A stretch of 64,000 bases of DNA from Leptotrichia sp. oral taxon 879 str. F0557 (GTDB lineage Bacteria; Fusobacteriota; Fusobacteriia; Fusobacteriales; Leptotrichiaceae). The notes beneath the pieces are model-generated. The model was not told the DNA's origin, did not search any database, and saw only the letters and a list, made by a program, of their open reading frames with translations. This document shows positions 45,232 to 54,023 of the stretch, one piece after another. The stretch lies in the NCBI RefSeq assembly GCF_000469385.1, contig NZ_KI271304.1, forward strand, positions 12,001 through 76,000, in the 5' to 3' direction. How positions within the stretch are numbered: position 1 is the first letter of the stretch; each line of letters starts with the position of its first letter. A program made the position numbers and the translations under genes.

Positions 45232-46498
45232 ACAGGTACCCCCTGCATTCAAATTCATTATAGTCATTTTGAATTTCTGAAATTAAAAAACTCACTTTAT
45301 CTTCTGAATAATCATCAAAATCCTTTATTTCCACAAACAAATTCATCTTTGGCTTTTTATCAGAATATCCCTTTTGAAAATCATTTTTCAAACTTTCATT
45401 ACAGTCATAAGTATCTATATTTTTTTCAATGTTTTCTTTAAAATTAATATCTTTTAACAAAATTTTATCTTTTGTAAATTCATATTCCAAAAAATATTTT
45501 TCTAAAAATGCACGACTTCTAGTATTTCTATTTTTTGTTTGAATTTTATCGATAAAGCTCTTATTTCTAAAATTTGTAAAATGAAAATAATTTTCCTGAT
45601 TCTCGCTACTTTTTCCATAAAGTTCAAGAATTTTTATGCATTTTTCGATTGGCTTTACTGAAAATACATCCCAAATATCGCCTGTATTTTTCTTTGAAAG
45701 AATATTTAATTTGTTTTTTCCGCTGTAATAGCAACACAAAATATCTTCATTTTCATTATTTGATACCAAAATCTGTTCATCACTTTCAAAATTTATTGTA
45801 TATTCAAAAGATATGTCAATTTTTGTTGGACGTACAAAAATGGTGCTTATTATATTTTTCTTTTCAATATTCCAAAGCAATTCCCTATCTCTTAGAACTT
45901 TATCCTGAATTTCTTCAAAATCATAAGTAATCTCATATTTTCCATTTTGAATTTTCTCCAAAATATCCTGCGACATATCAAAACCATACTCAGCCAGTTT
46001 AATCTTATAACACCTCATAAAATGCGCCATATTAATAGTTTTCCATTTTTTTCCATTAAGTTCAAAAGAATTATACAATTTTTTTATTTCGTCAAAATAT
46101 CTCTCATCTTTTACAAACCTGACTTTAACCTCGTAATTATCTCCGTCAATGTCTATCCATCCAAAAAATTCTCTTTCCAAAACCTCATTAATCTTACGTA
46201 AATCCAAATTCAAATATACATTTTCCAAATAAATATCCTTATAATTCTCATCAATAATATCTATTTTATCAACCACAGGAAAAAACACTCCATCCATTTT
46301 AAATACATCTTCTTTTTCCACTAATACTGTTTCAACAAAAATATCTTCATATTCGGAACTCTCATTAATTTTCGCTTCTAAAAACTTATCTTTGATTTCC
46401 TGAAATCTCTCCTGCATCTCCACATTCATCTCAAAAAACATCTCTCTCAGACTTTTTCCAAGCATTTCCTTTTCAAAAATTTCATTCTCTCTATTCAT
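45221..46498 (-). CDS. Unknown large protein of a VgrG-associated cluster
   Basis: 425 residues, no signal peptide or span. N-terminal coiled helix (MLGKSLREMFFEMNVEMQER FQEI, residues 12-36), then mixed alpha/beta (DGVFFPVVDKIDIIDENYK, FFGWIDIDGDNYEVKVRFVK, WKTINMAHFMRCYKIKL), with a closing strand-turn at the C-terminus. Rich in Glu, Asp and Lys. TssF-like baseplate and wedge proteins have this kind of charged alpha/beta composition, but I cannot show homology. First gene of the three-gene operon; GGAGGGG precedes the ATG. Confidence 0.5.
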   Translation of the reverse strand: MNRENEIFEKEMLGKSLREMFFEMNVEMQERFQEIKDKFLEAKINESSEYEDIFVETVLVEKEDVFKMDGVFFPVVDKIDIIDENYKDIYLENVYLNLDLRKINEVLEREFFGWIDIDGDNYEVKVRFVKDERYFDEIKKLYNSFELNGKKWKTINMAHFMRCYKIKLAEYGFDMSQDILEKIQNGKYEITYDFEEIQDKVLRDRELLWNIEKKNIISTIFVRPTKIDISFEYTINFESDEQILVSNNENEDILCCYYSGKNKLNILSKKNTGDIWDVFSVKPIEKCIKILELYGKSSENQENYFHFTNFRNKSFIDKIQTKNRNTRSRAFLEKYFLEYEFTKDKILLKDINFKENIEKNIDTYDCNESLKNDFQKGYSDKKPKMNLFVEIKDFDDYSEDKVSFLISEIQNDYNEFECRGYLYGE

Positions 46499-46719
46499 AA
46501 CCCCTCCAATATTTAATTATATTTTAATTTTATCATATAATTAAATTTTTTTCAAATATTTTTATTGATTTTTTAATTTTAAAAAAATATAAAATTTTAA
46601 ACCTTTACATCATTGTAAAACTGCAAAAAAAATGATAAAATTATTAAAAAATACAACAAGATACAATTCTTCTAAAAAATTCAAAAATTACAAAAATCTA
46701 TTCAGGAGGAAATATTTTT

Positions 46720-47361
46720 ATGAGCTATCAAACTATAATTGTTGGAATTGCTGGAGGTACTGGTTCTGGTAAGACTAGTGTAACTCAAGCTATTATCAAA
46801 AATTTAGAAAGAACGGGAATTCATTCGATTTTGCTGGAGCAGGATTCTTATTATAAGAGAAATGATCATCTAACTTATGAAGAAAGGGCTAAGTTAAATT
46901 ATGATCATCCTGATGCAATTGATTTTAACTTGCTGGAAAAGCACATACTGGCATTAAAAGATGGAAAATCTATTGAAAAGCCTATTTATGATTTCCAGGT
47001 TCATAACAGAGTTAATGAAACTCAGCATATTGAGCCTGCAAATATAATCATCGTTGAAGGTATTTTAGTACTTGCAATGGAAAAAATCAGAAGTCTTTTT
47101 GATACAAAAATTTTTGTTGACACTGATGATGATGAAAGGCTGCTTAGAAGAATTGAGAGGGATTTAAACGAGCGGGCAAGAAGTTTTGAAAGTATAAAAA
47201 ATCAATATATTGATACTGTAAAGCCTATGCACTTGGAGTTTGTTGAACCTTCCAAAAGATATGCTGATGTTATAATTCCACGTGGAAAAGACAACAAAGT
47301 CGGTATAAACATGGTAGCAAGCAGACTTAGATATTTGTTTAACAAAATGAATCAAAAATAA
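46720..47361 (+). CDS. udk: Uridine/cytidine kinase
   Basis: 213 residues. Walker A GGTGSGKTS (15-23 region), LLEQDSYYKRNDHLTYEERA with the substrate-binding Asp-Ser-Tyr, NYDHPDAIDFNLL, YDFQVHNR, and VEGILVLAMEKIRSLFDTKI with FVDTDDDERLLRRIERD. Phosphorylates uridine and cytidine with ATP or GTP for pyrimidine salvage. AGGAGG precedes the ATG. Full length. Confidence 0.95.
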   Translation: MSYQTIIVGIAGGTGSGKTSVTQAIIKNLERTGIHSILLEQDSYYKRNDHLTYEERAKLNYDHPDAIDFNLLEKHILALKDGKSIEKPIYDFQVHNRVNETQHIEPANIIIVEGILVLAMEKIRSLFDTKIFVDTDDDERLLRRIERDLNERARSFESIKNQYIDTVKPMHLEFVEPSKRYADVIIPRGKDNKVGINMVASRLRYLFNKMNQK

Positions 47362-47374
47362 AAATAATAAAATG

Positions 47375-47418
47375 AAAGGAGTGTATGATTCTTAAATTAT
47401 CATACAAAAAATATTATG
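47375..47418 (+). promoter_or_regulatory. Shine-Dalgarno separated from the start codon by a hairpin
   Basis: AAAGGAG (47375-47381) is 34 bases before the ATG at 47416. The 25 bases directly after it form a perfect 8-bp hairpin, TGTATGAT (47382-47389) with ATCATACA (47399-47406), loop of nine. The nine bases after the hairpin give normal SD spacing once it folds. Same layout and same SD, with a similar first arm, as at pcp. Confidence 0.7.
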
Positions 47419-48753
47419 AAAATAGTTGTAATTGGAGGCGGAGCAGCTGGAATGATGTTTTCGACTCAATATAAAAAAGCAAATCCTGAAGATGAGGTTA
47501 TTTTATTTGAAAAATCCTCTTATGTGGCTTGGGCTGGATGTCCAACACCCTATTTTATCGCTGATGAATTGAAAAAAAGTGATGTTCTTCACGGAACACC
47601 TGAAGATTTTATAAATCGTGGAATTGAAGTAAAAATTCATCACGAAGTTACAGAAATAAATTTTCAAAATAAAACTGTAACAGTAAAAGGAGATGAAATT
47701 AATGGAATAATCTTTTACGACAAATTGGTAATTGCCGTTGGAGCAAAATCATTTGTGCCAAATATTACTGGATATTCAAAGGATCTGGAAAATGTATTTA
47801 CTCTATCTCACGCAGAACATGCCTTTAAAATAAAAGATTATCTTAACGAAAATAAATCAAAATTAAAAAATGCAGTTGTCGTAGGAGCTGGTTTCATTGG
47901 GCTTGAAATGGCTGAATCATTCAGAAAAAATGGATTAAACGTTACACTTACTGAAAAGGCTGATCAAATTTTTCCAAATGTTTCTGAAAACTTGAAAAAA
48001 AGAATTTATAAAGAAATAGAAAATAATGATGTTGAATTAAAATTAAACTCTGGCGTTTCAGAAATAATTTCTGAAAATAATATAGCAAAATCAGTAAAAT
48101 TGGATAATGGGGAAACTGTAGACTTTGATACTGCACTATTTAGTATCGGAATTACTCCAAACATTGATTTCTTGCCGAAAGAATTAAAAACTGATTCTGG
48201 GAAAATTGTTGTAAATGATAAATTTGAGACAAACATTAAAGATGTATATGCCATTGGAGATTGCGTTTTTAACAAATATTACAAAACTGACAGAAATTTA
48301 TATGCTCCATTTGGAGATGTAGCAAACAAGCATGGAATGTTGCTTGCAAAACACTTATCTGGAAAAGATGTGAGCTGGAAAGGGTTAATCCGTTCTTTTG
48401 CAACTTCATTTTATGATGTAAAACTAGCACAAACTGGACTTTCTCTAAAAGAAGCTCTGCAATTAGGATACAATGCCGATGTAGTTTCAATGAAAGCAAT
48501 GTATAAAAATTCTGGCTTTGAAGACTCTGTTCCTGCAAGTGCCGAAATTATTTACGATAAAGACAGAAAAATTGTTCTTGGTGGAGCAATGGTAGGAAAA
48601 GAAGCAGTAGCACAATTTGTAGATCAAATGGCTATTGTTATTGCTCTTGAAACACCTATTGAAAAATTCATAGAAATTGACTTTGCATATTCCCCAACAA
48701 ATGCAAGTGTTTGGAATCCGTTATTAGTAACATATAGAAAAGTTATTAAATAA
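47416..48753 (+). CDS. CoA-disulfide reductase / NADH oxidase-like flavoprotein
   Basis: 445 residues. FAD-binding VVIGGGAAGMMF, then the single redox Cys42 in AWAGCPTPYF, NADH-binding VVGAGFIGLEMAESF, and second FAD motif YAIGDCVFNK. One active Cys near residue 43 defines the CoADR/NADH oxidase/peroxidase group; the C-P-T-P-Y-F context is nearer to CoA-disulfide reductases than to water-forming oxidases. Role: keeping coenzyme A or other thiols reduced, or removing oxygen, useful in an anaerobe. Translation uses a hairpin-separated ribosome site. Confidence 0.85.
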   Translation: MKIVVIGGGAAGMMFSTQYKKANPEDEVILFEKSSYVAWAGCPTPYFIADELKKSDVLHGTPEDFINRGIEVKIHHEVTEINFQNKTVTVKGDEINGIIFYDKLVIAVGAKSFVPNITGYSKDLENVFTLSHAEHAFKIKDYLNENKSKLKNAVVVGAGFIGLEMAESFRKNGLNVTLTEKADQIFPNVSENLKKRIYKEIENNDVELKLNSGVSEIISENNIAKSVKLDNGETVDFDTALFSIGITPNIDFLPKELKTDSGKIVVNDKFETNIKDVYAIGDCVFNKYYKTDRNLYAPFGDVANKHGMLLAKHLSGKDVSWKGLIRSFATSFYDVKLAQTGLSLKEALQLGYNADVVSMKAMYKNSGFEDSVPASAEIIYDKDRKIVLGGAMVGKEAVAQFVDQMAIVIALETPIEKFIEIDFAYSPTNASVWNPLLVTYRKVIK

Positions 48754-48766
48754 AACAGGAGTTTTT

Positions 48767-49549
48767 ATGAAAAAGAAAATTGAAAAATTACATAAAAACA
48801 AAAGATTTCGTATAAGTTATCAGATTATTTTTATTTTCTTGGCATTATACAGCTTTGTCACTACACTTTTAGATTTACATGGCGATATTAGCATTTTTAA
48901 TAATCCAATCCTGGAATTTATTGATGTATCAATTTATTTAATTTTTGCAGTGGATTATTTTATACGTTTTACAAATTCAGATAATAAATTAGATTTTATT
49001 GAAAGCAATATTCCTGATTTAATCTCAATTATTCCGTATTATTCTATTTTTAGGCTATTCAGAATTTTTAAGATTAGACGTTTAGCAAGAGTTTTTAAGC
49101 ATTTAAAACTGACAAAAGCTTATTTGTCTGTAAAAAAATTCTACAAAAAAATAAAAAAAATCTTGAGAGCAAATGGACTTATTTATTTGTTAATATTTGC
49201 TGTACTTGGAATCATAGTATCTGCCCTAATAGTTTCCTATGTCGAAAAACTCTCTTATTTTAATAGCCTATGGTGGGCTTTTGTAACTGCAACTACTGTT
49301 GGTTATGGAGATGTCTATCCGCATACATTTATTGGAAGAATAATTGCTATTTTTCTGATACTGATTGGAATGGGAACTTTTGGAATGATTACGGGAGCAA
49401 TCACAAGTTATTTCTTAAATCGGCAAACTGATTTAATTCCAGATGATGATTTAGATGAATATGTTTTAAACTCCCAAAATTATACAGATACAGAAAAACA
49501 GGAAATTATAACTTTTATACAATTTATAAGAAACAAAAGAAAAAAATAA
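48767..49549 (+). CDS. Voltage-gated-type potassium channel
   Basis: 260 residues, six spans. S4-like helix with regular arginines (FRLFRIFKIRRLARVFKHLK), pore helix and filter WWAFVTATTVGYGDVYPHTF with TVGYGD, final span IIAIFLILIGMGTFGMITG. A basic segment after S5-like linker and a short C-terminal tail (PDDDLDEYVLNSQNYTD, then TEKQEIITFIQFI) with no RCK domain. 14 bases after the flavoprotein, hence the same operon. Conducts K+ across the inner membrane; voltage-gated by the S4 look. Confidence 0.9.
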   Translation: MKKKIEKLHKNKRFRISYQIIFIFLALYSFVTTLLDLHGDISIFNNPILEFIDVSIYLIFAVDYFIRFTNSDNKLDFIESNIPDLISIIPYYSIFRLFRIFKIRRLARVFKHLKLTKAYLSVKKFYKKIKKILRANGLIYLLIFAVLGIIVSALIVSYVEKLSYFNSLWWAFVTATTVGYGDVYPHTFIGRIIAIFLILIGMGTFGMITGAITSYFLNRQTDLIPDDDLDEYVLNSQNYTDTEKQEIITFIQFIRNKRKK

Positions 49550-49568
49550 ATTATACTAAAATCTTTTC

Positions 49569-49618
49569 AATACAGGAAGAACAGTAAGCTTTAACTAATC
49601 TTATTATTCTCCTGTATT
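49569..49618 (+). terminator. Terminator after the K+ channel gene
   Basis: 9-bp stem (AATACAGGA with TCCTGTATT), large loop, six or more T. Convergent with the VgrG-like gene. Confidence 0.65.
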
Positions 49619-49634
49619 TTTTTATTAACTGCTA

Positions 49635-51167
49635 TTAATTACTGTGAACTTTTTTCCCTTTAATTCTAACATCTGAACTTAATGATTCCATCGTTATTTC
49701 CTTCTCTTTCCCAATAATATTTATCTTAGAGCCATAAAAATCAGCATCCCCAATCGACTCTATCCCCAAATAATTATTAGAAGCCACTATCATATTTTGA
49801 TTAGCCTTATTTACAAAATTATCTGCATTTTCAACTATATTTGGTGATTCTACGCTATATTTCTCAGCCGTTTTCACTTCAAAACTGTTCAAATTCAAGC
49901 TAAAATTAAAATCACTCTGATTAACCTGAAAATTTCTTTTGGTATAATCACTAAACCTTCCATTTCCTTTATTGTTTATTGCCCACGACACTTTTGCAAA
50001 TCGCTCGTCTTCATTTGGAAAATAAACTTCCACAGTATCATTTTCTTCAGGAGTGCAGAAAAATCCAGTATTTGTTTGCGAATAAAAAGTCTGATAACTT
50101 AATGGAAATCTTTTTATCCCATAATCATCGTACGCTTTGTCATTACTTTCATCATTGCTTCTTTCCTGAACAATTTTTTTCAGCCCTTCTGCAAATCTGA
50201 CTTCCATTTTCGCAATTCCGCTATCTTCAAACACCCGTTCAACATTTGCTTCAATTCTGCACCCTTTTATTTTTTCATTATATTTCTTGAATATGTGATA
50301 ACTCTTCATATCCGTTGCTAAAAATTCACTTTTTAAAATAAAATCCTTCAAAAATATTCTAGTTTGCAATACAGAAAAACTGCCTTTATTCCCACTAGAA
50401 TCTTTATCATTTCCTTCATTTTCTACAGCGTTTTCAGAAATAGAAACAGTATCTCCCAAATTTATTACTTTATTTGACTGAACTTTATAATATAGATTTT
50501 TATAATCTCTTACCAGCGAATAATCTGAAAAATATTTATTTTCCTTCTTAATTTCTCCCATTTCTACTATTCCAAACAATATTATTCCCTGTTCAATTAC
50601 AAACATCCCCGTTTTTAATTGACTTGCAAGTCTTACCAAAAATTCCCAGTCTGTTTCATCAAACTGAACAATCAAACTGCCTATCTGCTTTTTCGCAATA
50701 TCAGAATATTTTATTTCCAACTTTTTATCAGCATAATCCTTATTAATCTCATCAATTATATCTGAAAACATTAAATTCCTATCTTGAAAAACCCGGTATT
50801 TCTTCTCATTTTTCCTGTCAAAAAGCACACTCTTAGAAAACGCCCTCATCAAAATCCTGCATCCATAACTCCCATAATCCAAAATCTCAAAATAATCAAC
50901 AATCCCACTAAAAACTCTTCTTTTGACATCCTTATCTACATTAGCAAGTTCAATTTCAATCCCAACATCTTCTTTTTCAATAATTCTTTCCAGATTTTTT
51001 CTCTGCTCATCATCCATTTCCAATTGAATTTCCAGTTTCTGATGTTCATTAATATTTTCATCCAACACAAATTCCTGAATCACAAAATTCTCTAACTTTG
51101 TTTTATTCAGTATGATTCCAATATTTTTCCCTTCATACATATTTTCAACATTTACATCTTTACTCAT
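49635..51167 (-). CDS. VgrG/gpD-like spike protein
   Basis: 510 residues from ATG 51167 (GAGGTGG before it). N-terminal half: gp27/gpD-like ring domain with FDETDWEFLVRLASQLKTGM, the usual VgrG E-T-D-W-E-F-L signature. Then an insert, YGIKRFPLSYQTFYSQTNTG followed by FFCTPEENDTVEVYFPNEDE (gp5 OB-fold: P-E-E-x-D-x-V-x-x-Y-F-P) and RFAKVSWAINNKGN, and a short C-terminal repeat tail (INIIGKEKEITMESLSSDV). The N-terminal EFVLDENINEHQKLEIQLEM strand opens domain I. So all three parts of a trimeric spike exist but no effector domain. No sheath, tube or ATPase gene in the window; nearest candidates are the genes at 43915-46498, 3.1 kb away. Clostridia and Fusobacteria carry such VgrG-like proteins outside complete type VI clusters. 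Confidence 0.8.
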   Translation of the reverse strand: MSKDVNVENMYEGKNIGIILNKTKLENFVIQEFVLDENINEHQKLEIQLEMDDEQRKNLERIIEKEDVGIEIELANVDKDVKRRVFSGIVDYFEILDYGSYGCRILMRAFSKSVLFDRKNEKKYRVFQDRNLMFSDIIDEINKDYADKKLEIKYSDIAKKQIGSLIVQFDETDWEFLVRLASQLKTGMFVIEQGIILFGIVEMGEIKKENKYFSDYSLVRDYKNLYYKVQSNKVINLGDTVSISENAVENEGNDKDSSGNKGSFSVLQTRIFLKDFILKSEFLATDMKSYHIFKKYNEKIKGCRIEANVERVFEDSGIAKMEVRFAEGLKKIVQERSNDESNDKAYDDYGIKRFPLSYQTFYSQTNTGFFCTPEENDTVEVYFPNEDERFAKVSWAINNKGNGRFSDYTKRNFQVNQSDFNFSLNLNSFEVKTAEKYSVESPNIVENADNFVNKANQNMIVASNNYLGIESIGDADFYGSKINIIGKEKEITMESLSSDVRIKGKKVHSN

Positions 51168-51329
51168 TTTTACCACCTCAATTATTTCCTTTTATTAATT
51201 TTATTTAATAATCATTTTACAGTTTTAATCCTTAAGTACTAAAATAACAATTATTTCTAATTTTTATAAACAGAATTGTTGTTAATAAATATTTTTTCAA
51301 TGATTTATATATTTTTTCTTTTTTATAAC
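51168..51329. other. Start of a ~570-bp gap, AT-rich
   Basis: Promoter side of the VgrG-like gene; nothing else seen here. The rest of the gap to 51741 holds the hairpin repeats listed separately and plain AT-rich DNA (51460-51741). Confidence 0.4.
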
Positions 51330-51359
51330 GTAAAGGGGATCAATCGCCATCCCCTTTAC
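51330..51359 (+). repeat. Hairpin repeat I, copy 1
   Basis: Perfect 11-bp stem (GTAAAGGGGAT with ATCCCCTTTAC) and an eight-base loop CAATCGCC. The same loop motif and related stem occur at 60326-60349 with different but still paired stem bases. Confidence 0.65.
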
Positions 51360-51366
51360 AATCCCC

Positions 51367-51460
51367 GCTAGTCTAAGCATTTTTTTGAAACAAAAACGAA
51401 ACTCGCTACGTAAAACTTCGCTCAAACAGTCGTTTTTATTCCAAAAAAATCACGACACTT
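51367..51460 (+). repeat. Hairpin repeat II with conserved loop, copy 1
   Basis: Module GCTAGTCTAAGCATTTTT, then a 20-bp inverted repeat (51380-51399 with 51430-51449, two mismatches) around a 30-base loop with CTCGCTACG and GCTCAAACAG, then ACGACACTTT. The same modules occur inverted at 60490-60570. Confidence 0.65.
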
Positions 51461-51741
51461 TAAATTTAATTATAACAATTATAATAAAAAAAATTTTCAA
51501 AAATATAAATAAAAAGTAATTATTAGTCAAAATAATCTGAAATTTAAAAATCTTCTATTTTAGTACTTAATTGATATTTTTAAAATAAATTATTAATTAA
51601 ATATTAATATATATTTTATTATACTATATTTTTAATTAAATTTCAATTATAATTTTAAAAATAGCTATTGCTTAAAAGCAGAATATATAAATTATAATAT
51701 TCTAGATAATAAATTTCTCAAACTCTTAAAAATCAGTACAT

Positions 51742-52248
51742 TTAATCTTTATCCCAAGATTTTGGATATATTTTAAATTTAATTAATATTAAAATAACAG
51801 GGCTGAAAAATAAAGCTATTATAAATTTAGCAACTAACATTTCGTAAAATAGATTAAATTCATCTTTACCATATTTATTTATATATTTTTTAGCTTTTTC
51901 CAATTTAATTTTTTGAGAAAAAATTTTTTCTATCTCTTCTTTTGTTAAATTAAATTTCTTTTTATTATTATCTGAATAATTAATATAAAAATATTGGTTA
52001 TTTTCCATTTTCCCTATTAAATAATTTTTATCCTGATTTGAAATTTCTTCTACAACAAAACAATCTAAATTACCTTTTGACTCACATATAAATACTGAAT
52101 AAAAAGGATTGGGTCCACTTTCAAGATGATAATATTCACTTATTTTCATAAAAGTTTTTTGTATAATTTCTCCTTTAAAATAACTTTCAAAACAAAAAAT
52201 AACTAGCAGTACTACAAATAGTTTAACAAAAATCTCAAATTTTTTCAT
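51742..52248 (-). CDS. Membrane protein of unknown function
   Basis: 168 residues. N-terminal span FVKLFVVLLVIFCFESYF, a soluble part of about 100 residues with CESKGNLDCFVVEEIS (two Cys that could pair) and FNLTKEEIEKIFSQKIKLEK, and a C-terminal span AKFIIALFFSPVILILIKF. Both ends are anchored in the membrane, the middle probably outside the cytoplasm. No family recognised. Promoter not seen clearly. Same strand as ychF but separated by a terminator, so expressed alone. Confidence 0.65.
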   Translation of the reverse strand: MKKFEIFVKLFVVLLVIFCFESYFKGEIIQKTFMKISEYYHLESGPNPFYSVFICESKGNLDCFVVEEISNQDKNYLIGKMENNQYFYINYSDNNKKKFNLTKEEIEKIFSQKIKLEKAKKYINKYGKDEFNLFYEMLVAKFIIALFFSPVILILIKFKIYPKSWDKD

Positions 52249-52272
52249 TTTAATCTCCTAAATAATTCAAAA

Positions 52273-52309
52273 AAGCTCCTTAATAAGCAACAAACTTAAA
52301 AAAGAGCTT
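52273..52309 (-). terminator. Terminator downstream of the 168-residue membrane protein or upstream ychF boundary
   Basis: Minus strand: GAAGCTC ... GAGCTT stem (six to seven pairs) with an AT loop and five T. It lies after the ychF stop in minus-strand direction, so it ends ychF transcription. Confidence 0.65.
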
Positions 52310-52330
52310 CTATAATTAATAAATATTTTC

Positions 52331-53434
52331 TTAAACATTAAATCTGAAGAACATTACATCCCCATCTTGCACAATGTACTCTTTTCCTTCCAGTCTCATT
52401 GCACCTTTTTCTTTTGCGCCGTTCCATCCGTTTAGTTCGATGAATTTGTCGAAAGACACTACTTCTGCTCTGATAAATCCTTTTTCAATGTCTGTATGAA
52501 TTTCACTGGCAGATTTTTGAGCGTTTGTTCCTTGTTTTATTGTCCATGCTCTTACTTCTTTTACTCCAGCTGTAAAATATGTGATTAGTCCTAACAATTT
52601 GAATCCTGCTCTAATTAGTCTATTTAGACTTGGTTCTTTTATTCCTAATTCGTCAATGAACATTTGTCTTTCTTCTTCGTCTTCGATTTCGATTAGTTCT
52701 GCTTCCACTTTTGCTGAAAAGGTTACTACTTCGCTATCGTACTGTTTTGCAAATTCACGCACTTTTTTTACGTAATCATTTTCAATTCCAGCCGTCAAAT
52801 CTTCTTCCGAAATATTTGCGGCAAACATCATTGGTTTTACTGTTAAAAATTGATAAACTTTTATTAATTCCTCTTCTCTTTGAGTAAATTCCAATGTTTT
52901 TAATAATTTAAATTCTTCCAGATGAACTTTACATCTTTCAAGAACTGCGACTAATTCTTTTCCTTCTGCGTTTCCTCCACGAGCCAGCTTCTGATTTTTC
53001 TGAATTGCCCTTTCAACTGTGTCTAAATCAGCAAAAATCAATTCTGCATTAATTGTTTCAATATCTCTTATAGGATCAACGCTTCCTTCCACGTGAATAA
53101 TATTGTCATCATCAAAACATCTTACAACCTGACAAATTGCAGCTGTATTTCTAATGTTTGATAAAAACTGGTTTCCCAACCCTTCTCCCTTTGATGCACC
53201 TTTTACAAGTCCTGCAATATCTACAAATTCAACTGTCGCTCCAACCGTTCTTTCTGGATTAACTACTTTCTCCAAATCTTTTAAACGTGGATCTGGCACG
53301 CTTACAAGCCCTACATTTGGCTCAATTGTTGCAAATGGATAGTTTGCCGCCTCTGCATTCTGTGTTTTTGTTATTGCATTAAATAATGTTGATTTTCCTA
53401 CGTTTGGTAATCCTACAATTCCTATTCCTATCAT
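52331..53434 (-). CDS. ychF: Redox-regulated ATPase YchF (Obg family)
   Basis: 367 residues. Walker [13 protein letters not shown] (7-18), switch [15 protein letters not shown] and [20 protein letters not shown], then the coiled-coil domain and the C-terminal TGS domain starting [17 protein letters not shown]. The G4 motif is replaced ([11 protein letters not shown]) as is normal for YchF, which binds ATP rather than GTP. Universally conserved and involved in translation-linked stress. AAAGAAAGG precedes the ATG. Confidence 0.96.
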   Translation of the reverse strand: MIGIGIVGLPNVGKSTLFNAITKTQNAEAANYPFATIEPNVGLVSVPDPRLKDLEKVVNPERTVGATVEFVDIAGLVKGASKGEGLGNQFLSNIRNTAAICQVVRCFDDDNIIHVEGSVDPIRDIETINAELIFADLDTVERAIQKNQKLARGGNAEGKELVAVLERCKVHLEEFKLLKTLEFTQREEELIKVYQFLTVKPMMFAANISEEDLTAGIENDYVKKVREFAKQYDSEVVTFSAKVEAELIEIEDEEERQMFIDELGIKEPSLNRLIRAGFKLLGLITYFTAGVKEVRAWTIKQGTNAQKSASEIHTDIEKGFIRAEVVSFDKFIELNGWNGAKEKGAMRLEGKEYIVQDGDVMFFRFNV

Positions 53435-53459
53435 TCTTCTTTTATTTCCTTTCTTTATT

Positions 53460-53993
53460 TTATAATTTTTCCAAAATTTTTATTAATTTCCATTTTTCCT
53501 TATCTGTCGCTTTAAACAAATAGGAAATATCGTAAATCGGCACAACCTTAATTTCTCCATAAAAATCAAACACTTTCCCCACCAAATCTTTTATATCCTC
53601 TTTTTCTACGTCTTCTAAAAGTGATTTAGTTGCCCTTTCTCCAACTGTTACAATATACCTTGGATTAATTAAGGCAATTTGTGCTACAAGAAACTCATTA
53701 CACTTTGAAATGCTGTCTTTCTCGATTAAATTACCATGTGAACTGCATTTTGTGAGAGTTGTAAAATAACATTTCTTAAAATCGAGCTTTGAATATTCTA
53801 AAAATTTTTTAAAATATTTTCCATTTCTGTCAATTAAAAGTTTCTGTTTTACATCCTCTTCCTCACTTATGCTATCCAGCACAAATAAAATTTTTGCCTT
53901 TTTATTCCCTTCGCCAACAATTGGATTAATTCTAGTTTTTTCTAATATACATTTAGTACAAATGTCGATTTCCAGCTTTAAGTCATTCCACAT
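53460..53993 (-). CDS. Uracil-DNA glycosylase family 4-like protein with altered motifs
   Basis: 177 residues. Fe-S ligand arrangement of family 4 UDGs is kept: CTKC (13-16 area), then C..SKC in [20 protein letters not shown]. But the catalytic region reads [12 protein letters not shown] where active enzymes have G-E-A-P-G-x-x-E-D, and [10 protein letters not shown] where they have H-P-S. So Fe-S binding and fold are likely while uracil excision is doubtful. In frame between the MBL hydrolase and ychF, with AAGG before the ATG. Possibly a repurposed DNA-binding or sensor paralogue. Confidence 0.7.
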   Translation of the reverse strand: MWNDLKLEIDICTKCILEKTRINPIVGEGNKKAKILFVLDSISEEEDVKQKLLIDRNGKYFKKFLEYSKLDFKKCYFTTLTKCSSHGNLIEKDSISKCNEFLVAQIALINPRYIVTVGERATKSLLEDVEKEDIKDLVGKVFDFYGEIKVVPIYDISYLFKATDKEKWKLIKILEKL

Positions 53994-54023
53994 AACTTTT
54001 TCCTTATTCTTTATTCTAGTATT

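Noticed and set aside
46604-46619. TTTACA-TCAT-TGTAAA palindrome upstream of udk
   Set aside because: Only six-base arms in AT-rich DNA, expected by chance; not placed relative to a convincing promoter.
53460-53993. Calling the gene a functional uracil-DNA glycosylase
   Set aside because: Catalytic motifs are altered; only the Fe-S cysteines and general layout match.
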